From Pseudonocardia sp. TRM90224 (GTDB lineage Bacteria > Actinomycetota > Actinomycetes > Mycobacteriales > Pseudonocardiaceae): a stretch of DNA of 64,000 nt. The stretch covers positions 248,001-312,000 of the forward strand of contig NZ_JAJGSX010000001.1 in NCBI RefSeq assembly GCF_021245725.1, written 5' to 3'. Each line of letters starts with the position of its first letter. Position 1 is the first letter of the stretch. Shown here piece by piece: positions 16,189 through 24,026 of this stretch. A program made the position numbers and the translations under genes. A model generated the notes under the pieces. That model was not told where the DNA came from and ran no database searches. It saw only the letters and a program-made list of their open reading frames with translations.

Positions 16189-17378
16189 CGCAGTCGGTAC
16201 TCCTTGAGGAGCCCCCGGCTGATGATCGTCTTCTGGATCTCCGACGTGCCCTCGCCGATCAGCAGGAACGGCGCTTCGCGCATCAGCCGCTCGATCTCGT
16301 ACTCCTTCGAGTAACCGTAACCACCGTGGATGCGGAACGCCTCCTGGGTGACCTCGGCGCAGTACTCGCTGGCGATGAGCTTGGCCATGCCGGCCTCGAC
16401 GTCGTTGCGGCTACCGGAGTCCTTCAGCCGCGCGGCGTTGACCATCATCAGGTGCGCGGCCTCGACCTTCGTCGCCATCTCCGCCAGCTTGAACGCGATG
16501 GCCTGGTGCTCCGAGATCGGCTTGCCGAACGTCGAGCGCTGCTGCGCGTACTCGACGGCCAGCTCGAACGCCCTGATCGAGATGCCACAGGCGCGGGCCG
16601 CGACGTTCACCCTGCCGACCTCGACCCCGTCCATCATCTGCGCGAACCCGCCGCCGCGCTTGCCGCCGAGGATCTGAGTGGCCGGCACCCGGTGGCCCTT
16701 GAAGACCATCTCGGTGGTGTCGACGCCCTTGTAGCCCATCTTGTCGATCTTCCCGGGGATGACGAGGCCCGGCGCGACCTCGCCATAGCCGACCGGCTTC
16801 TCCACCAGGAACGTCGTCAGGTTGCGGTAGGGCTTGTCGGCGCCCTCGTCGGTGCGCACCAGCACGGCGGTCAGGTTCGACGTGCCGCCATTGGTGAGCC
16901 ACATCTTCGCGCCGTCGATCACGAAGTCGTCGCCGTCCTCGACGGCCTTCGTCTTGATCGCGGCGACGTCGGAGCCGAGGTCGGGCTCGGACATCGAGAA
17001 CGAACCGCGAGTCTCCCCCAGCGCCATCTGCGGGAGGTAGCGCTGCTTCTGCTCGTCCGTCCCGTGCTGGGTGATCATGTGCGCCACGATGAAGTGGGTG
17101 TTGATCACGCCGGAGACGCTCATCCACCCGCGCGCGATCTGCTCGACCACCAGCGCGTACGTCAGCAGCGACTCACCTAGGCCGCCGAACTCCTCCGGGA
17201 TCGTGAGCCCGAACAGGCCCATCTCCTTCATCCCGTCGACGATGTCCTGCGGGTACGTGTCGGCGTGCTCCAGCGCGGTGGCGTGCGGGATGATCTCCTT
17301 GTCGACGAACGTCCTGACCGTGGACAGGATCTCCTGCTGGATCTCGGTGAGACCAGCCGTCTGCGCGAGCCGGGCCAT
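16185..17378 (-). CDS. Acyl-CoA dehydrogenase
   Basis: A 397-residue flavin acyl-CoA dehydrogenase. FAD/substrate motifs include GSFSMSEPDLGSDVAAI, WLTNGGTSN and ARACGISIRAFELAVEYAQQR; the catalytic base is expected in FLLIGEGTSEIQ near the C-terminus. The next gene upstream encodes a CoA-ester lyase on the same strand, and a MaoC hydratase lies at 4066. Together they suggest oxidation and cleavage of a branched or dicarboxylic acyl-CoA (for example a mesaconyl/methylmalyl-type route), which is inference. Confidence 0.92.
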   Translation of the reverse strand: MARLAQTAGLTEIQQEILSTVRTFVDKEIIPHATALEHADTYPQDIVDGMKEMGLFGLTIPEEFGGLGESLLTYALVVEQIARGWMSVSGVINTHFIVAHMITQHGTDEQKQRYLPQMALGETRGSFSMSEPDLGSDVAAIKTKAVEDGDDFVIDGAKMWLTNGGTSNLTAVLVRTDEGADKPYRNLTTFLVEKPVGYGEVAPGLVIPGKIDKMGYKGVDTTEMVFKGHRVPATQILGGKRGGGFAQMMDGVEVGRVNVAARACGISIRAFELAVEYAQQRSTFGKPISEHQAIAFKLAEMATKVEAAHLMMVNAARLKDSGSRNDVEAGMAKLIASEYCAEVTQEAFRIHGGYGYSKEYEIERLMREAPFLLIGEGTSEIQKTIISRGLLKEYRLR

Positions 17379-17505
17379 CGCGGTGCCTCCAGGCGGAGTC
17401 GCGCGCCGGGCGGAGCTCCCGACGCTGGGCTACTGAGCAGTATCCACTGATTGACATCCCAAACGGCTGTGAAGGCGGGCACACGGGGGCGGCTGCTGCT
17501 GGGTG

Positions 17506-17562
17506 AGGGCAGGAAAGCCACTTTCAGGCCCTGTGAGGGCAGGAAAGTGGCTTTCCTGCCCT
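17506..17562. repeat. F2 palindromic repeat, copy 1
   Basis: Two 27-bp arms (17506-17532 and 17536-17562) separated by GTG, built on AGGGCAGGAAAGCCACTTTC. The right arm also folds on itself (AGGGCAGGAAAG / CTTTCCTGCCCT), so alternative hairpins compete. It lies with an F1 copy in the 307-bp gap between two minus-strand genes, in which I see no gene. Confidence 0.8.
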
Positions 17563-17605
17563 CCCGCCAACCCGACCACGATTCCTGCCGCCGCCAGCCG
17601 ACCCC

Positions 17606-17675
17606 GAACCTCCCCACCGTTTTGGGCACTTGCGCGCCGTGGGAGCGCGCATCCACCCAAAACGGTGGGGAAATT
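17606..17675. repeat. F1 palindromic repeat, copy 3
   Basis: Outer stem as in the other copies; inner part GGGCACTTGCGCGC versus GGGTGGATGCGCGC on the other arm, so five central positions are unpaired. The same mismatch occurs in copy 6 (35748-35817), showing that these two derive from one ancestor. It starts 10 bases after the stop of the CoA-ester lyase gene. Confidence 0.82.
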
Positions 17676-17685
17676 GGGGGTGTCG

Positions 17686-18645
17686 TCAGCTCTCCGGCGG
17701 CGTCCAGCGGTCCGTGCGGTCCATGCCGGCCGCGCGGCCCTTGTTGCTGATCACCAGCGCCATCTTGCGGCTGGCCTCGTCGATCATCTCGTCGCCGATC
17801 ATGGCGGCGCCGCGCTTCCCGCCGGCCTCGGAGGTGTACCACTCGTAGGCGTCGAGGATGTTCTCGGCGTGGTCGTAGTCGCTCTGCAGCGGGCTGAAGG
17901 TCTCGTTGGCCGCGTCGATCTGGCCGGGGTGCAGCACCCACTTGCCGTCGAAGCCGAGGGCCGCGGACCGGCCGGCGACCCGCCGGAACCCGTCGACGTC
18001 CTTGATCTGCAGGTACGGGCCGTCGATCGCCTGCTTGTCGTAGGCGCGGGCGGCCATGAGGATGCTCATCAGGATGTGGTGGTAGGCGTCGCCGACGTCG
18101 TACCCGGGCGGCTGCTCCCCCACCACCAGCGACTTCATGTTGATCGACGCCATGAAGTCGGCCGGGCCGAAGATGATCGTCTCGACCCGGGGCGACGCCG
18201 TCGCGATCGCGTTGACGTTGGTCAGCCCGAGCGCGTTCTCGATCTGTGCCTCGATGCCGATGCGACCGATCTCGTAGCCCATCGTCTTCTCGATCTGGGT
18301 GAGCAGGAGGTCGAGCGCGACGACCTGCTCCGCCGTCTGCACCTTCGGCAGCATGATCGCATCGAGGTTCGCGCCGGCCCCCTCGACGACCTCCGTGACG
18401 TCGCGGTAGGTCCACTCGGTCGTCCAGTCGTTCACCCGCACGACCCGCACCCGGTCGCCCCAGCCGCCCTCGTTGAGCGCGGCCACGATCGTCTTGCGCG
18501 CCGGCGGCTTGGCCAGCGGCGCCACGGCGTCCTCCAGGTCGAGGAACACCTGGTCGGCCGGCAGCGTGCGAGCCTTGTCGATGAACTTCTGGCTCGAGCC
18601 CGGCACCGCGAGGCACGAACGGCGGGCACGGATCTTCGTGGTCAC
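17686..18645 (-). CDS. HpcH/HpaI-family CoA-ester lyase (CitE-like)
   Basis: A 319-residue TIM-barrel lyase of the malyl-CoA/citramalyl-CoA/citrate lyase beta group: RRSCLAVPGSSQKFIDKA, VFLDLEDAVAPLAKP (metal and acid residues), IMLPKVQTAEQV, IGIEAQIENALGL and FGPADFMASI. GTG 18645 has GAGGAG 7 bases upstream; a longer frame is not needed. It would cleave a beta-hydroxyacyl-CoA to acetyl- or propionyl-CoA plus an oxoacid. Adjacent to an acyl-CoA dehydrogenase. Confidence 0.9.
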   Translation of the reverse strand: MTTKIRARRSCLAVPGSSQKFIDKARTLPADQVFLDLEDAVAPLAKPPARKTIVAALNEGGWGDRVRVVRVNDWTTEWTYRDVTEVVEGAGANLDAIMLPKVQTAEQVVALDLLLTQIEKTMGYEIGRIGIEAQIENALGLTNVNAIATASPRVETIIFGPADFMASINMKSLVVGEQPPGYDVGDAYHHILMSILMAARAYDKQAIDGPYLQIKDVDGFRRVAGRSAALGFDGKWVLHPGQIDAANETFSPLQSDYDHAENILDAYEWYTSEAGGKRGAAMIGDEMIDEASRKMALVISNKGRAAGMDRTDRWTPPES

Positions 18646-18768
18646 GGGGCGACTCCTCGTCGAGGTCGGCGACCCGCCGATGCTGGCACGCCGGGTCCCT
18701 CCACGGGGCACAGGGGTGATTGGTTTCTCAAACATCGCCACCCGGACGAGCGACCACCTTTGGACGGG

Positions 18769-19350
18769 TCAGGCGGCGGTCTCCACACGGATGCGGTCCT
18801 GCGATCGCACGTCGATCGGCAACCCCGACGGCGACTCCGGCACGTCGATGGAGGTCCCGCCCTCCGTCGACTCCGCGGTCACGGCGTACGGGCCGGAGCC
18901 CGGAGCCACGGTCACCGACACGACATCGCCCGCCCGCACCATCAGCGGCCCGACCACGCCGACGACCTCCGCCTCCCCCGCCGAGTCGAACCGCGTCGGC
19001 ATCCCGGGCGGCACGGTGAGGTCGTAGTCGATGAAGCACTGCCCCGGCCCGAACGTCGGCGGGCAGTCGACATCGATCGTCAACGTGCCGCCCTCCTGCG
19101 TCACCCGCTCGCCCGGCGCGCGCACGTCGTTGCGGTTGATCGTGCGGTGCAGCTCGACCGCGCCGGGCGCACCCGCCGTGAACCGGACGGTGCCGACGCC
19201 ACCCCCGCCGCCCTGCCGGATGGCCAGCCGCTCGACGGCCTGGAAGGACTCGTCGCTGGTCAGCTGGTAGTCGGGGCCGAAGTTTGCGCATCCGGCGAGC
19301 ACGACGGCGGCCAGCACAACCGGCAGGACGTGCCGGGCTCGAATTCCCAT
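18769..19350 (-). CDS. Secreted lipoprotein, DUF4097-like beta repeat protein
   Basis: A 193-residue predicted lipoprotein: signal MGIRARHVLPVVLAAVVLAG with the lipobox cysteine at 21. The mature part is rich in short beta strands (LTIDVDCPPTFGPGQCFIDY, TRFDSAGEAEVVGV), like the DUF4097 adhesin-type beta-helix proteins. Two mature cysteines may form a disulfide. No link to its neighbours is clear. Function unknown. Confidence 0.72.
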   Translation of the reverse strand: MGIRARHVLPVVLAAVVLAGCANFGPDYQLTSDESFQAVERLAIRQGGGGGVGTVRFTAGAPGAVELHRTINRNDVRAPGERVTQEGGTLTIDVDCPPTFGPGQCFIDYDLTVPPGMPTRFDSAGEAEVVGVVGPLMVRAGDVVSVTVAPGSGPYAVTAESTEGGTSIDVPESPSGLPIDVRSQDRIRVETAA

Positions 19351-19420
19351 ATTTGCAAGCTAGGTCGACGGGCCCGCCGCAACGACCCACCGGGGACCAC
19401 ACTCCGAGGTAGCCCCAGGA

Positions 19421-20296
19421 CTACCCGGGCAGGGCGACCAGCTCACCGCGGCTCACCGCGACGACGCTGCCGCGCACCGACGTGCCGACGGCCCGGCCGC
19501 TTTCGGACTGCACGAGCACGCCCAGCTCCGACGGCCGTCCCATCTCGATGCCCTGCTCGACGAGGAACCCGCTCTGTCCCTCCGCGCCGAGCAGCCCACG
19601 CGCAGCCAGGAAGACGCCCAGCGCAACGGCGGCCGAGCCCGTCGCCGGGTCCTCCGGCACGCCGACGGCGGGCCCGAACATGCGCAGGTGCGCCTTCCAT
19701 GCCTCGCGGTCGAAGGCGACGACGGCGAGGCCGGTCAGCCCCGGCGTCGCGGCGATCACCGCGGCGGCGTCGAGCTCCGCGCGGGCGACGGCGTCGGGCC
19801 GCACCGGCAGGAACGCGAACGAGACCCCGGCGCCGGCCACCCCGGCTGGTACGTCGGGATCGACGTCCTCCGGCTTCAGCCCGACCGCCGCCGCCAGCTC
19901 GACCCCGTCGAGATCGGGCCCGACCGTCGGCGGGCCGCCGTCGACCAGCGCGCCCACAGCGTCGACCCGGACCCGCAACAGGCCGGCACCGCACTCCTGC
20001 ACGACGTCGCCGGGCCCGATGAGCCCGTCGCGCGCGAGCAGCCACGCCGCGCCGACACTCGGGTGGCCCGCGTACGGGAGCTCGCGCAGCGGCGTGAAGA
20101 TGCGGAGGCGGTAGTCGGCGCCGGCGACGGTCGGCGGCAGCGGGAACGCGGTCTCGGAGAGCGCGAACTCCGCCGCGATCGCCTGCATCTGGGCCGTGGT
20201 CAGATCGTTCGCACCGTGCACGACGGCGAGCGGGTTGCCCGAGTAGGGCCGATCGGTGAACACGTCGAGCACGTCGAAGCGCAGCGGCGGCACCAC
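19421..20296 (-). CDS. PhzF-family isomerase
   Basis: A 291-residue PhzF-like protein with the two-fold related halves of the diaminopimelate-epimerase fold: RFDVLDVFTDRPYSGNPLAVV at the start, the catalytic ALSETAF segment (Glu), LPYAGHPSVGAAWLL and the second-half GVPEDPATGSAAVALG. There is no phenazine cluster, so this is one of the many stand-alone PhzF proteins of unknown substrate. The first GTG (20296) is followed by another (20293); TAAGGT at 20300-20305 on this strand could be a -10 box 6 bases from the second. Confidence 0.9.
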   Translation of the reverse strand: MVPPLRFDVLDVFTDRPYSGNPLAVVHGANDLTTAQMQAIAAEFALSETAFPLPPTVAGADYRLRIFTPLRELPYAGHPSVGAAWLLARDGLIGPGDVVQECGAGLLRVRVDAVGALVDGGPPTVGPDLDGVELAAAVGLKPEDVDPDVPAGVAGAGVSFAFLPVRPDAVARAELDAAAVIAATPGLTGLAVVAFDREAWKAHLRMFGPAVGVPEDPATGSAAVALGVFLAARGLLGAEGQSGFLVEQGIEMGRPSELGVLVQSESGRAVGTSVRGSVVAVSRGELVALPG

Positions 20297-20333
20297 CCGA
20301 CCTTAGCCACACCGGCCTGCCCGGCCGGGCGAG

Positions 20334-20351
20334 GGACGGACCAGTCCGTCC
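20334..20351. promoter_or_regulatory. Palindrome upstream of the MgtE-N/CBS gene
   Basis: GGACGGAC / GTCCGTCC, perfect 8-bp arms with a 2-base centre, 10 bases upstream of the TACGCT -10 box. Position over the -35 region suggests an operator for the gene at 20375, or for its divergent neighbour phzF-like. Confidence 0.45.
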
Positions 20352-20361
20352 TCGATGGGCA

Positions 20362-20367
20362 TACGCT
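20362..20367 (+). promoter_or_regulatory. -10 box TACGCT of a leaderless-type promoter
   Basis: TACGCT, then 7 bases, then the GTG at 20375. No Shine-Dalgarno sequence is present. Same geometry as five other genes here. Confidence 0.55.
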
Positions 20368-20374
20368 CCGCTGC

Positions 20375-21637
20375 GTGGGAACGGATCGGGTCTTCGTGGC
20401 GCAGCTGGCCGGCCTGCCTGTCTTCGGCCCCGACGGCGAACGCATCGGCAAGGTCCGCGACCTCGTCGCCACGATGCGCCTCGACGCGAGCCCGCCCCGC
20501 ATCCTCGGCATGGTCGTCGAACTGGCGACCCGCCGGCGCATCTTCGTCCCGATGCTGCGGGTGACCTCCATCGATCCGGGAGCCGTCACGTTGTCCACCG
20601 GCTCGGTGAGCCTGCGCGGGTTCGCGCAGCGCCCCAACGAGACGCTGCTGGTCGGGCAGATGCTCGACGCGCCGGTCCGGTCCGTCGAGACCGGCGACGA
20701 GATGACCGTCGTCGACGCCGCGATCGAGCCGACCCGCTCGCGCGACTGGGTCGTCGGCAGGCTCGCGGTGCGCACCCGCCGGCACGGGCTCGCGCGCCGC
20801 GGGCACGTGCAGGTGGTGCCGTGGAGCAGCGTCACCGGGCTGACGCTCTCCGACCGGCAGGGCACGGCCGGGCTGCTCAGCGTCTTCGAGACGATGCGCC
20901 CCGCCGACGTCGCGGCCGCGCTCGCGGAGCTGCCGGAGAAGCGCCAGCACGAGGTGATCGACGCGCTCGACGACGAGCGGCTCGCCGACCTGTTCGAGGA
21001 GATGTCGGAGAACGACCAGCGCGCGCTGATCGGGCACCTCGACTCGGAGCGGGCCGCCGACGTGCTGGAGGCGATGTCCCCCGACGACGCCGCCGACCTG
21101 CTGGCCGAGATGCCCGACGCCGACGCCGACGCGTTGCTCGCGCTGATGCAGCCGGAGGAATCGGCGCCCGTGCGGCGGCTGATGAGCTACTCGGCCGACA
21201 CCGCGGGCGGGCTCATGACCCCCGAGCCGATCATCCTGCGGCCCGACGCGACCGTCGCCGAGGCGCTGGCCAGGATCCGCAACCCCGACATCCCGCCGGC
21301 GCTGGCCAGCATGGTGTTCGTCTGCCGGCCGCCGACCGAGACCCCCACCGGGCGCTACCTGGGCTGCGTGCACGCCCAGCGGCTCCTGCGGGAGGCGCCG
21401 TTCGTGCTGGTCGCGGGCATCGTCGACGCCGATCTCGCCCGGTTGCACCCCGAAGCGTCGATGGGCGAGATCACCCGGTACTTCGCGGCGTACAACCTCG
21501 TGGCGGGGCCGGTCGTCGACGCGGCCGACCACCTGCTCGGGGCGGTGACCGTCGACGACCTGCTGGACCACCTGCTCCCACCGGACTGGCGCGACCGCCT
21601 TCCGACCGACGACACCCCGGAGGTGGCCGATGCCTGA
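20375..21637 (+). CDS. MgtE N-domain/CBS protein without a membrane channel
   Basis: A 420-residue soluble protein. Residues 1-165 contain PRC-barrel-like strands (LPVFGPDGERIGKVRDLVATM), then an MgtE-N helical superhelix (VFETMRPADVAAALAELP, VIDALDDERLADLFEEM, AADVLEAMSPDDAADLLAEM), then two CBS halves (MTPEPIILRPDATVAEAL; AGPVVDAADHLLGAVTVDDL). The membrane pore of MgtE is absent. It overlaps the DUF1003 membrane gene by 8 bp. In M. tuberculosis Rv1232c and Rv1231c are the matching pair (from memory). A magnesium-sensing role is plausible but unproven. Confidence 0.88.
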   Translation: MGTDRVFVAQLAGLPVFGPDGERIGKVRDLVATMRLDASPPRILGMVVELATRRRIFVPMLRVTSIDPGAVTLSTGSVSLRGFAQRPNETLLVGQMLDAPVRSVETGDEMTVVDAAIEPTRSRDWVVGRLAVRTRRHGLARRGHVQVVPWSSVTGLTLSDRQGTAGLLSVFETMRPADVAAALAELPEKRQHEVIDALDDERLADLFEEMSENDQRALIGHLDSERAADVLEAMSPDDAADLLAEMPDADADALLALMQPEESAPVRRLMSYSADTAGGLMTPEPIILRPDATVAEALARIRNPDIPPALASMVFVCRPPTETPTGRYLGCVHAQRLLREAPFVLVAGIVDADLARLHPEASMGEITRYFAAYNLVAGPVVDAADHLLGAVTVDDLLDHLLPPDWRDRLPTDDTPEVADA

Positions 21638-22130
21638 GGTGACCACGCAGCGCCGACTCGACATGCCCCGCCTGGGGCGCACCCGGTTCGAGCTCGACCC
21701 CGACGGCTTCGCCCGGCTCTCCGAACGGATCGCGCGCTTCCTCGGCACGGGCCGGTTCCTCGCGATCCAGACCGTGATCGTCGTCGTCTGGATCGCGCTC
21801 AACACGTTCGCGATCGCGCTGCAGTGGGACGCCTACCCGTTCATCCTGCTCAACCTGGCCTTCTCGACGCAGGCGGCGTACGCAGCGCCGCTCATCCTGC
21901 TCGCGCAGAACCGGCAGGACGACCGCGACCGTGTCTCGCTGGAGGAGGACCGGACGCGCGCCGAACGCACGAAGGCCGACACGGAGTACCTCGCACGTGA
22001 GCTGGCCGCGCTGCGGCTCGCCGTCGGCGAAGTGGTCACCCGCGACTACCTGCGCAGCGAGCTCGACAAGCTCTCCGACCGAATGGGCGCCGAACCCGTT
22101 ACCGGACGGTCGAGCCGGAGCCGCGGCTAG
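21630..22130 (+). CDS. DUF1003 membrane protein
   Basis: A 166-residue DUF1003 protein with two membrane helices (IQTVIVVVWIALNTFAIAL and YPFILLNLAFSTQAAYAAPL) and a charged C-terminal coiled coil (RTRAERTKADTEYLARELAALRL). Its start overlaps the MgtE-N/CBS gene by 8 bp. Its TAG stop and the TAG of the convergent MarR gene share the four bases CTAG. DUF1003 proteins are of unknown function; the constant pairing with MgtE-like domains suggests a shared cation-related complex. Confidence 0.9.
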   Translation: MPEVTTQRRLDMPRLGRTRFELDPDGFARLSERIARFLGTGRFLAIQTVIVVVWIALNTFAIALQWDAYPFILLNLAFSTQAAYAAPLILLAQNRQDDRDRVSLEEDRTRAERTKADTEYLARELAALRLAVGEVVTRDYLRSELDKLSDRMGAEPVTGRSSRSRG

Positions 22131-22558
22131 TCGATCAACTTCCCCGTGATGGCCTCCAAGGTCGTGAGGTCGCACTCGTCGAGCTTGGCCGCGAAGTGCC
22201 GCACGATCCCGGTGAGATGGGTGCGGGAGGCGATGCGCAGCCGGTTCAGGCCGGCGTCGGTGAGGCGCGCGGCAACACCGCGGCCGTCGCTCTCGACGGG
22301 TAGCCGGTCGACGAGCCCCACCTTCTCCAACCGGTCGACGAGCCGCGTGACCCCGGAGCGGGAGAGCAGCACGGCATCGGCCAGCTCCGTCATGCGCAGC
22401 CGGTGCTCCGGCGCCTCGGCGAGCTGCACCAGCACGTCGTAGGCGGCGAGCGAGAGCTGCTGCTCGGCGACGAGCTCGCCCTCGAGCGTGCGGGTGATCG
22501 TCGCGTGCGCGCGCAGGAACGAGCGCCACGCGGCCAGCTGCGACCGGGTCGGGCTCAT
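22127..22558 (-). CDS. MarR-family transcriptional regulator
   Basis: A 143-residue winged-helix regulator: dimerisation helix MSPTRSQLAAWRSFLRAHA, recognition region LADAVLLSRSGVTRLVDRLEK and wing VESDGRGVAARLTDAG. ATG 22558 gives the usual MarR length, though its GGGAG is only 3 bases away; GTG 22621 with AGGGGGGAAGG adjacent is a possible longer start. It is divergent from mrp and convergent with DUF1003; ligand unknown. Confidence 0.88.
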   Translation of the reverse strand: MSPTRSQLAAWRSFLRAHATITRTLEGELVAEQQLSLAAYDVLVQLAEAPEHRLRMTELADAVLLSRSGVTRLVDRLEKVGLVDRLPVESDGRGVAARLTDAGLNRLRIASRTHLTGIVRHFAAKLDECDLTTLEAITGKLID

Positions 22559-22744
22559 TCGCTCCCGTTCACCCTCGGCCCGGTCAGCTGTCTTCGATGT
22601 CCTGTCCGCGATGTCCGTCACCCTTCCCCCCTCTGCGTGCCACACCAGACGCCATACCTTGCCGCAGATCACCGTTGTCGTGGGGCAACCTTCTCGGCCC
22701 TTGCGGGGAGATGCTACGGAGGGGGGCCGACAACGGCACGGACG

Positions 22745-22750
22745 TAGCAT
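22745..22750 (+). promoter_or_regulatory. -10 box TAGCAT for mrp
   Basis: TAGCAT lies 49 bases before the mrp ATG. An ATG overlapping this box (22749) is in frame with mrp but would be at the promoter itself, which is a reason to prefer ATG 22800. Confidence 0.4.
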
Positions 22751-22799
22751 GGGAGAGGTCGCGGCGGAAGCCGTGCCAGCGTCGCCACGAAAGGCTCCG

Positions 22800-23948
22800 A
22801 TGTCCACCACCGGCAACACCACGACCATCGAGCAGGCCGTCACCGCCGCGCTCGCGACGGTCGAGGACCCCGAGATCCACCGGCCCATCACCGAGCTGGG
22901 AATGGTCAAATCGGTGGCCGTCTCGCCGGAGGGCCTCGCCCACGTCGCCGTCTTCCTGACCGTCGCGGGTTGCCCGATGCGCGAGACGATCACGTCGCGG
23001 GTCACGACGGCGGTCTCCGGCGTCACCGGCGTCACCGGCGTGCAGGTCGAGCTGGACGTCATGAATGACGAGCAACGCACCGCGCTGCGCAAGAGCCTGC
23101 GCGGCGACTCCGCGGAGCCGGTGATCCCGTTCGCCCAGCCCGGCTCGCTGACCCGCGTGTACTGCGTCGCGTCGGGCAAGGGCGGCGTCGGCAAGTCGTC
23201 GGTGACGGTCAACCTCGCCGCCGCGATGGCCGCGCGCGGCCTCTCCGTCGGGGTCGTCGACGCCGACATCTACGGCCACTCGGTGCCCCGCATGCTCGGG
23301 ACGACCGACCGGCCGACCAAGGTCGAGAACATGATGATGCCCCCGCAGGCGCACGGGGTGAAGGTCATCTCGATCGGCATGTTCACCGCGGGCAACGACG
23401 CCGTGGTGTGGCGCGGCCCGATGCTGCACCGCGCGCTGCAGCAGTTCCTCGCCGACGTGTTCTGGGGCGATCTCGACGTCCTGCTGCTCGACCTGCCGCC
23501 CGGCACCGGCGACATCGCGATCTCCACGGCGCAGCTCGTGCCCAACGCCGAGCTGTTGGTCGTCACGACCCCGCAGATGGCGGCCGCCGAGGTGGCCGAG
23601 CGGGCCGGCTCGATCGCGCAGCAGACCCGCCAGCGGCTCGCCGGCGTCGTCGAGAACATGTCGTGGATGGAGCTGCCCGACGGCTCCCGGGTCGAGGTCT
23701 TCGGCGCCGGCGGCGGGCAGCGGGTGGCCGAGTCGCTCTCGCAGACGCTCGGTGCTCCCGTCCCGCTGCTGGGCCAGATCCCGCTCGAGACGCGCCTGCG
23801 CGAGTGCGGCGACACCGGCACACCGATCGTCCTGGCCGAGCCGGAGTCGCCGGCCGCCAAGGCCCTCAGATCGGTCTCCGACAAGCTGACGACCCGCGCC
23901 CGCGGTCTCGCCGGCATGAGCCTCAACATCAGCCCCGTCAAGCGCTGA
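22800..23948 (+). CDS. mrp: Mrp/ApbC-family Fe-S carrier ATPase
   Basis: A 382-residue Mrp/NBP35 ATPase. Residues 1-100 are a MIP18/DUF59 domain (VAGCPMRETI), then a deviant Walker A ASGKGGVGKS (about residues 124-133), the switch VVDADIYGHSVPRMLG and LLLDLPPGTGD. The CxxC pair that bridges an Fe-S cluster in E. coli-type Mrp is absent (ENMSWMELPDGSRVEVFG), as I recall for M. tuberculosis Mrp (Rv1229c), so Fe-S carriage is less certain. AAAGG precedes the ATG at 22800. It ends just before an F1 hairpin. Confidence 0.92.
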   Translation: MSTTGNTTTIEQAVTAALATVEDPEIHRPITELGMVKSVAVSPEGLAHVAVFLTVAGCPMRETITSRVTTAVSGVTGVTGVQVELDVMNDEQRTALRKSLRGDSAEPVIPFAQPGSLTRVYCVASGKGGVGKSSVTVNLAAAMAARGLSVGVVDADIYGHSVPRMLGTTDRPTKVENMMMPPQAHGVKVISIGMFTAGNDAVVWRGPMLHRALQQFLADVFWGDLDVLLLDLPPGTGDIAISTAQLVPNAELLVVTTPQMAAAEVAERAGSIAQQTRQRLAGVVENMSWMELPDGSRVEVFGAGGGQRVAESLSQTLGAPVPLLGQIPLETRLRECGDTGTPIVLAEPESPAAKALRSVSDKLTTRARGLAGMSLNISPVKR

Positions 23949-23951
23949 CCC

Positions 23952-24025
23952 GAAAGTTCCCCACCGTTTTGCCAACCTGCACGCCGTTTCGGCTGTGCAA
24001 GTAGGCAAAACGGTGGGGAAGTTCG
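23952..24025. repeat. F1 palindromic repeat, copy 4
   Basis: Begins 4 bases after the mrp stop and ends one base before the stop of the convergent aminotransferase gene. Inner stem GCCAACCTGCAC versus GTGCAAGTAGGC with two mismatches. It marks the left boundary of the accessory catabolic island; copy 5 marks the right boundary. Confidence 0.85.
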
Positions 24026-24026
24026 G

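Noticed and set aside
17506..17675. F2 plus F1 as the ends of an insertion sequence
   Set aside because: They are each complete palindromes, the gap between them holds no gene, and no target duplication is visible.
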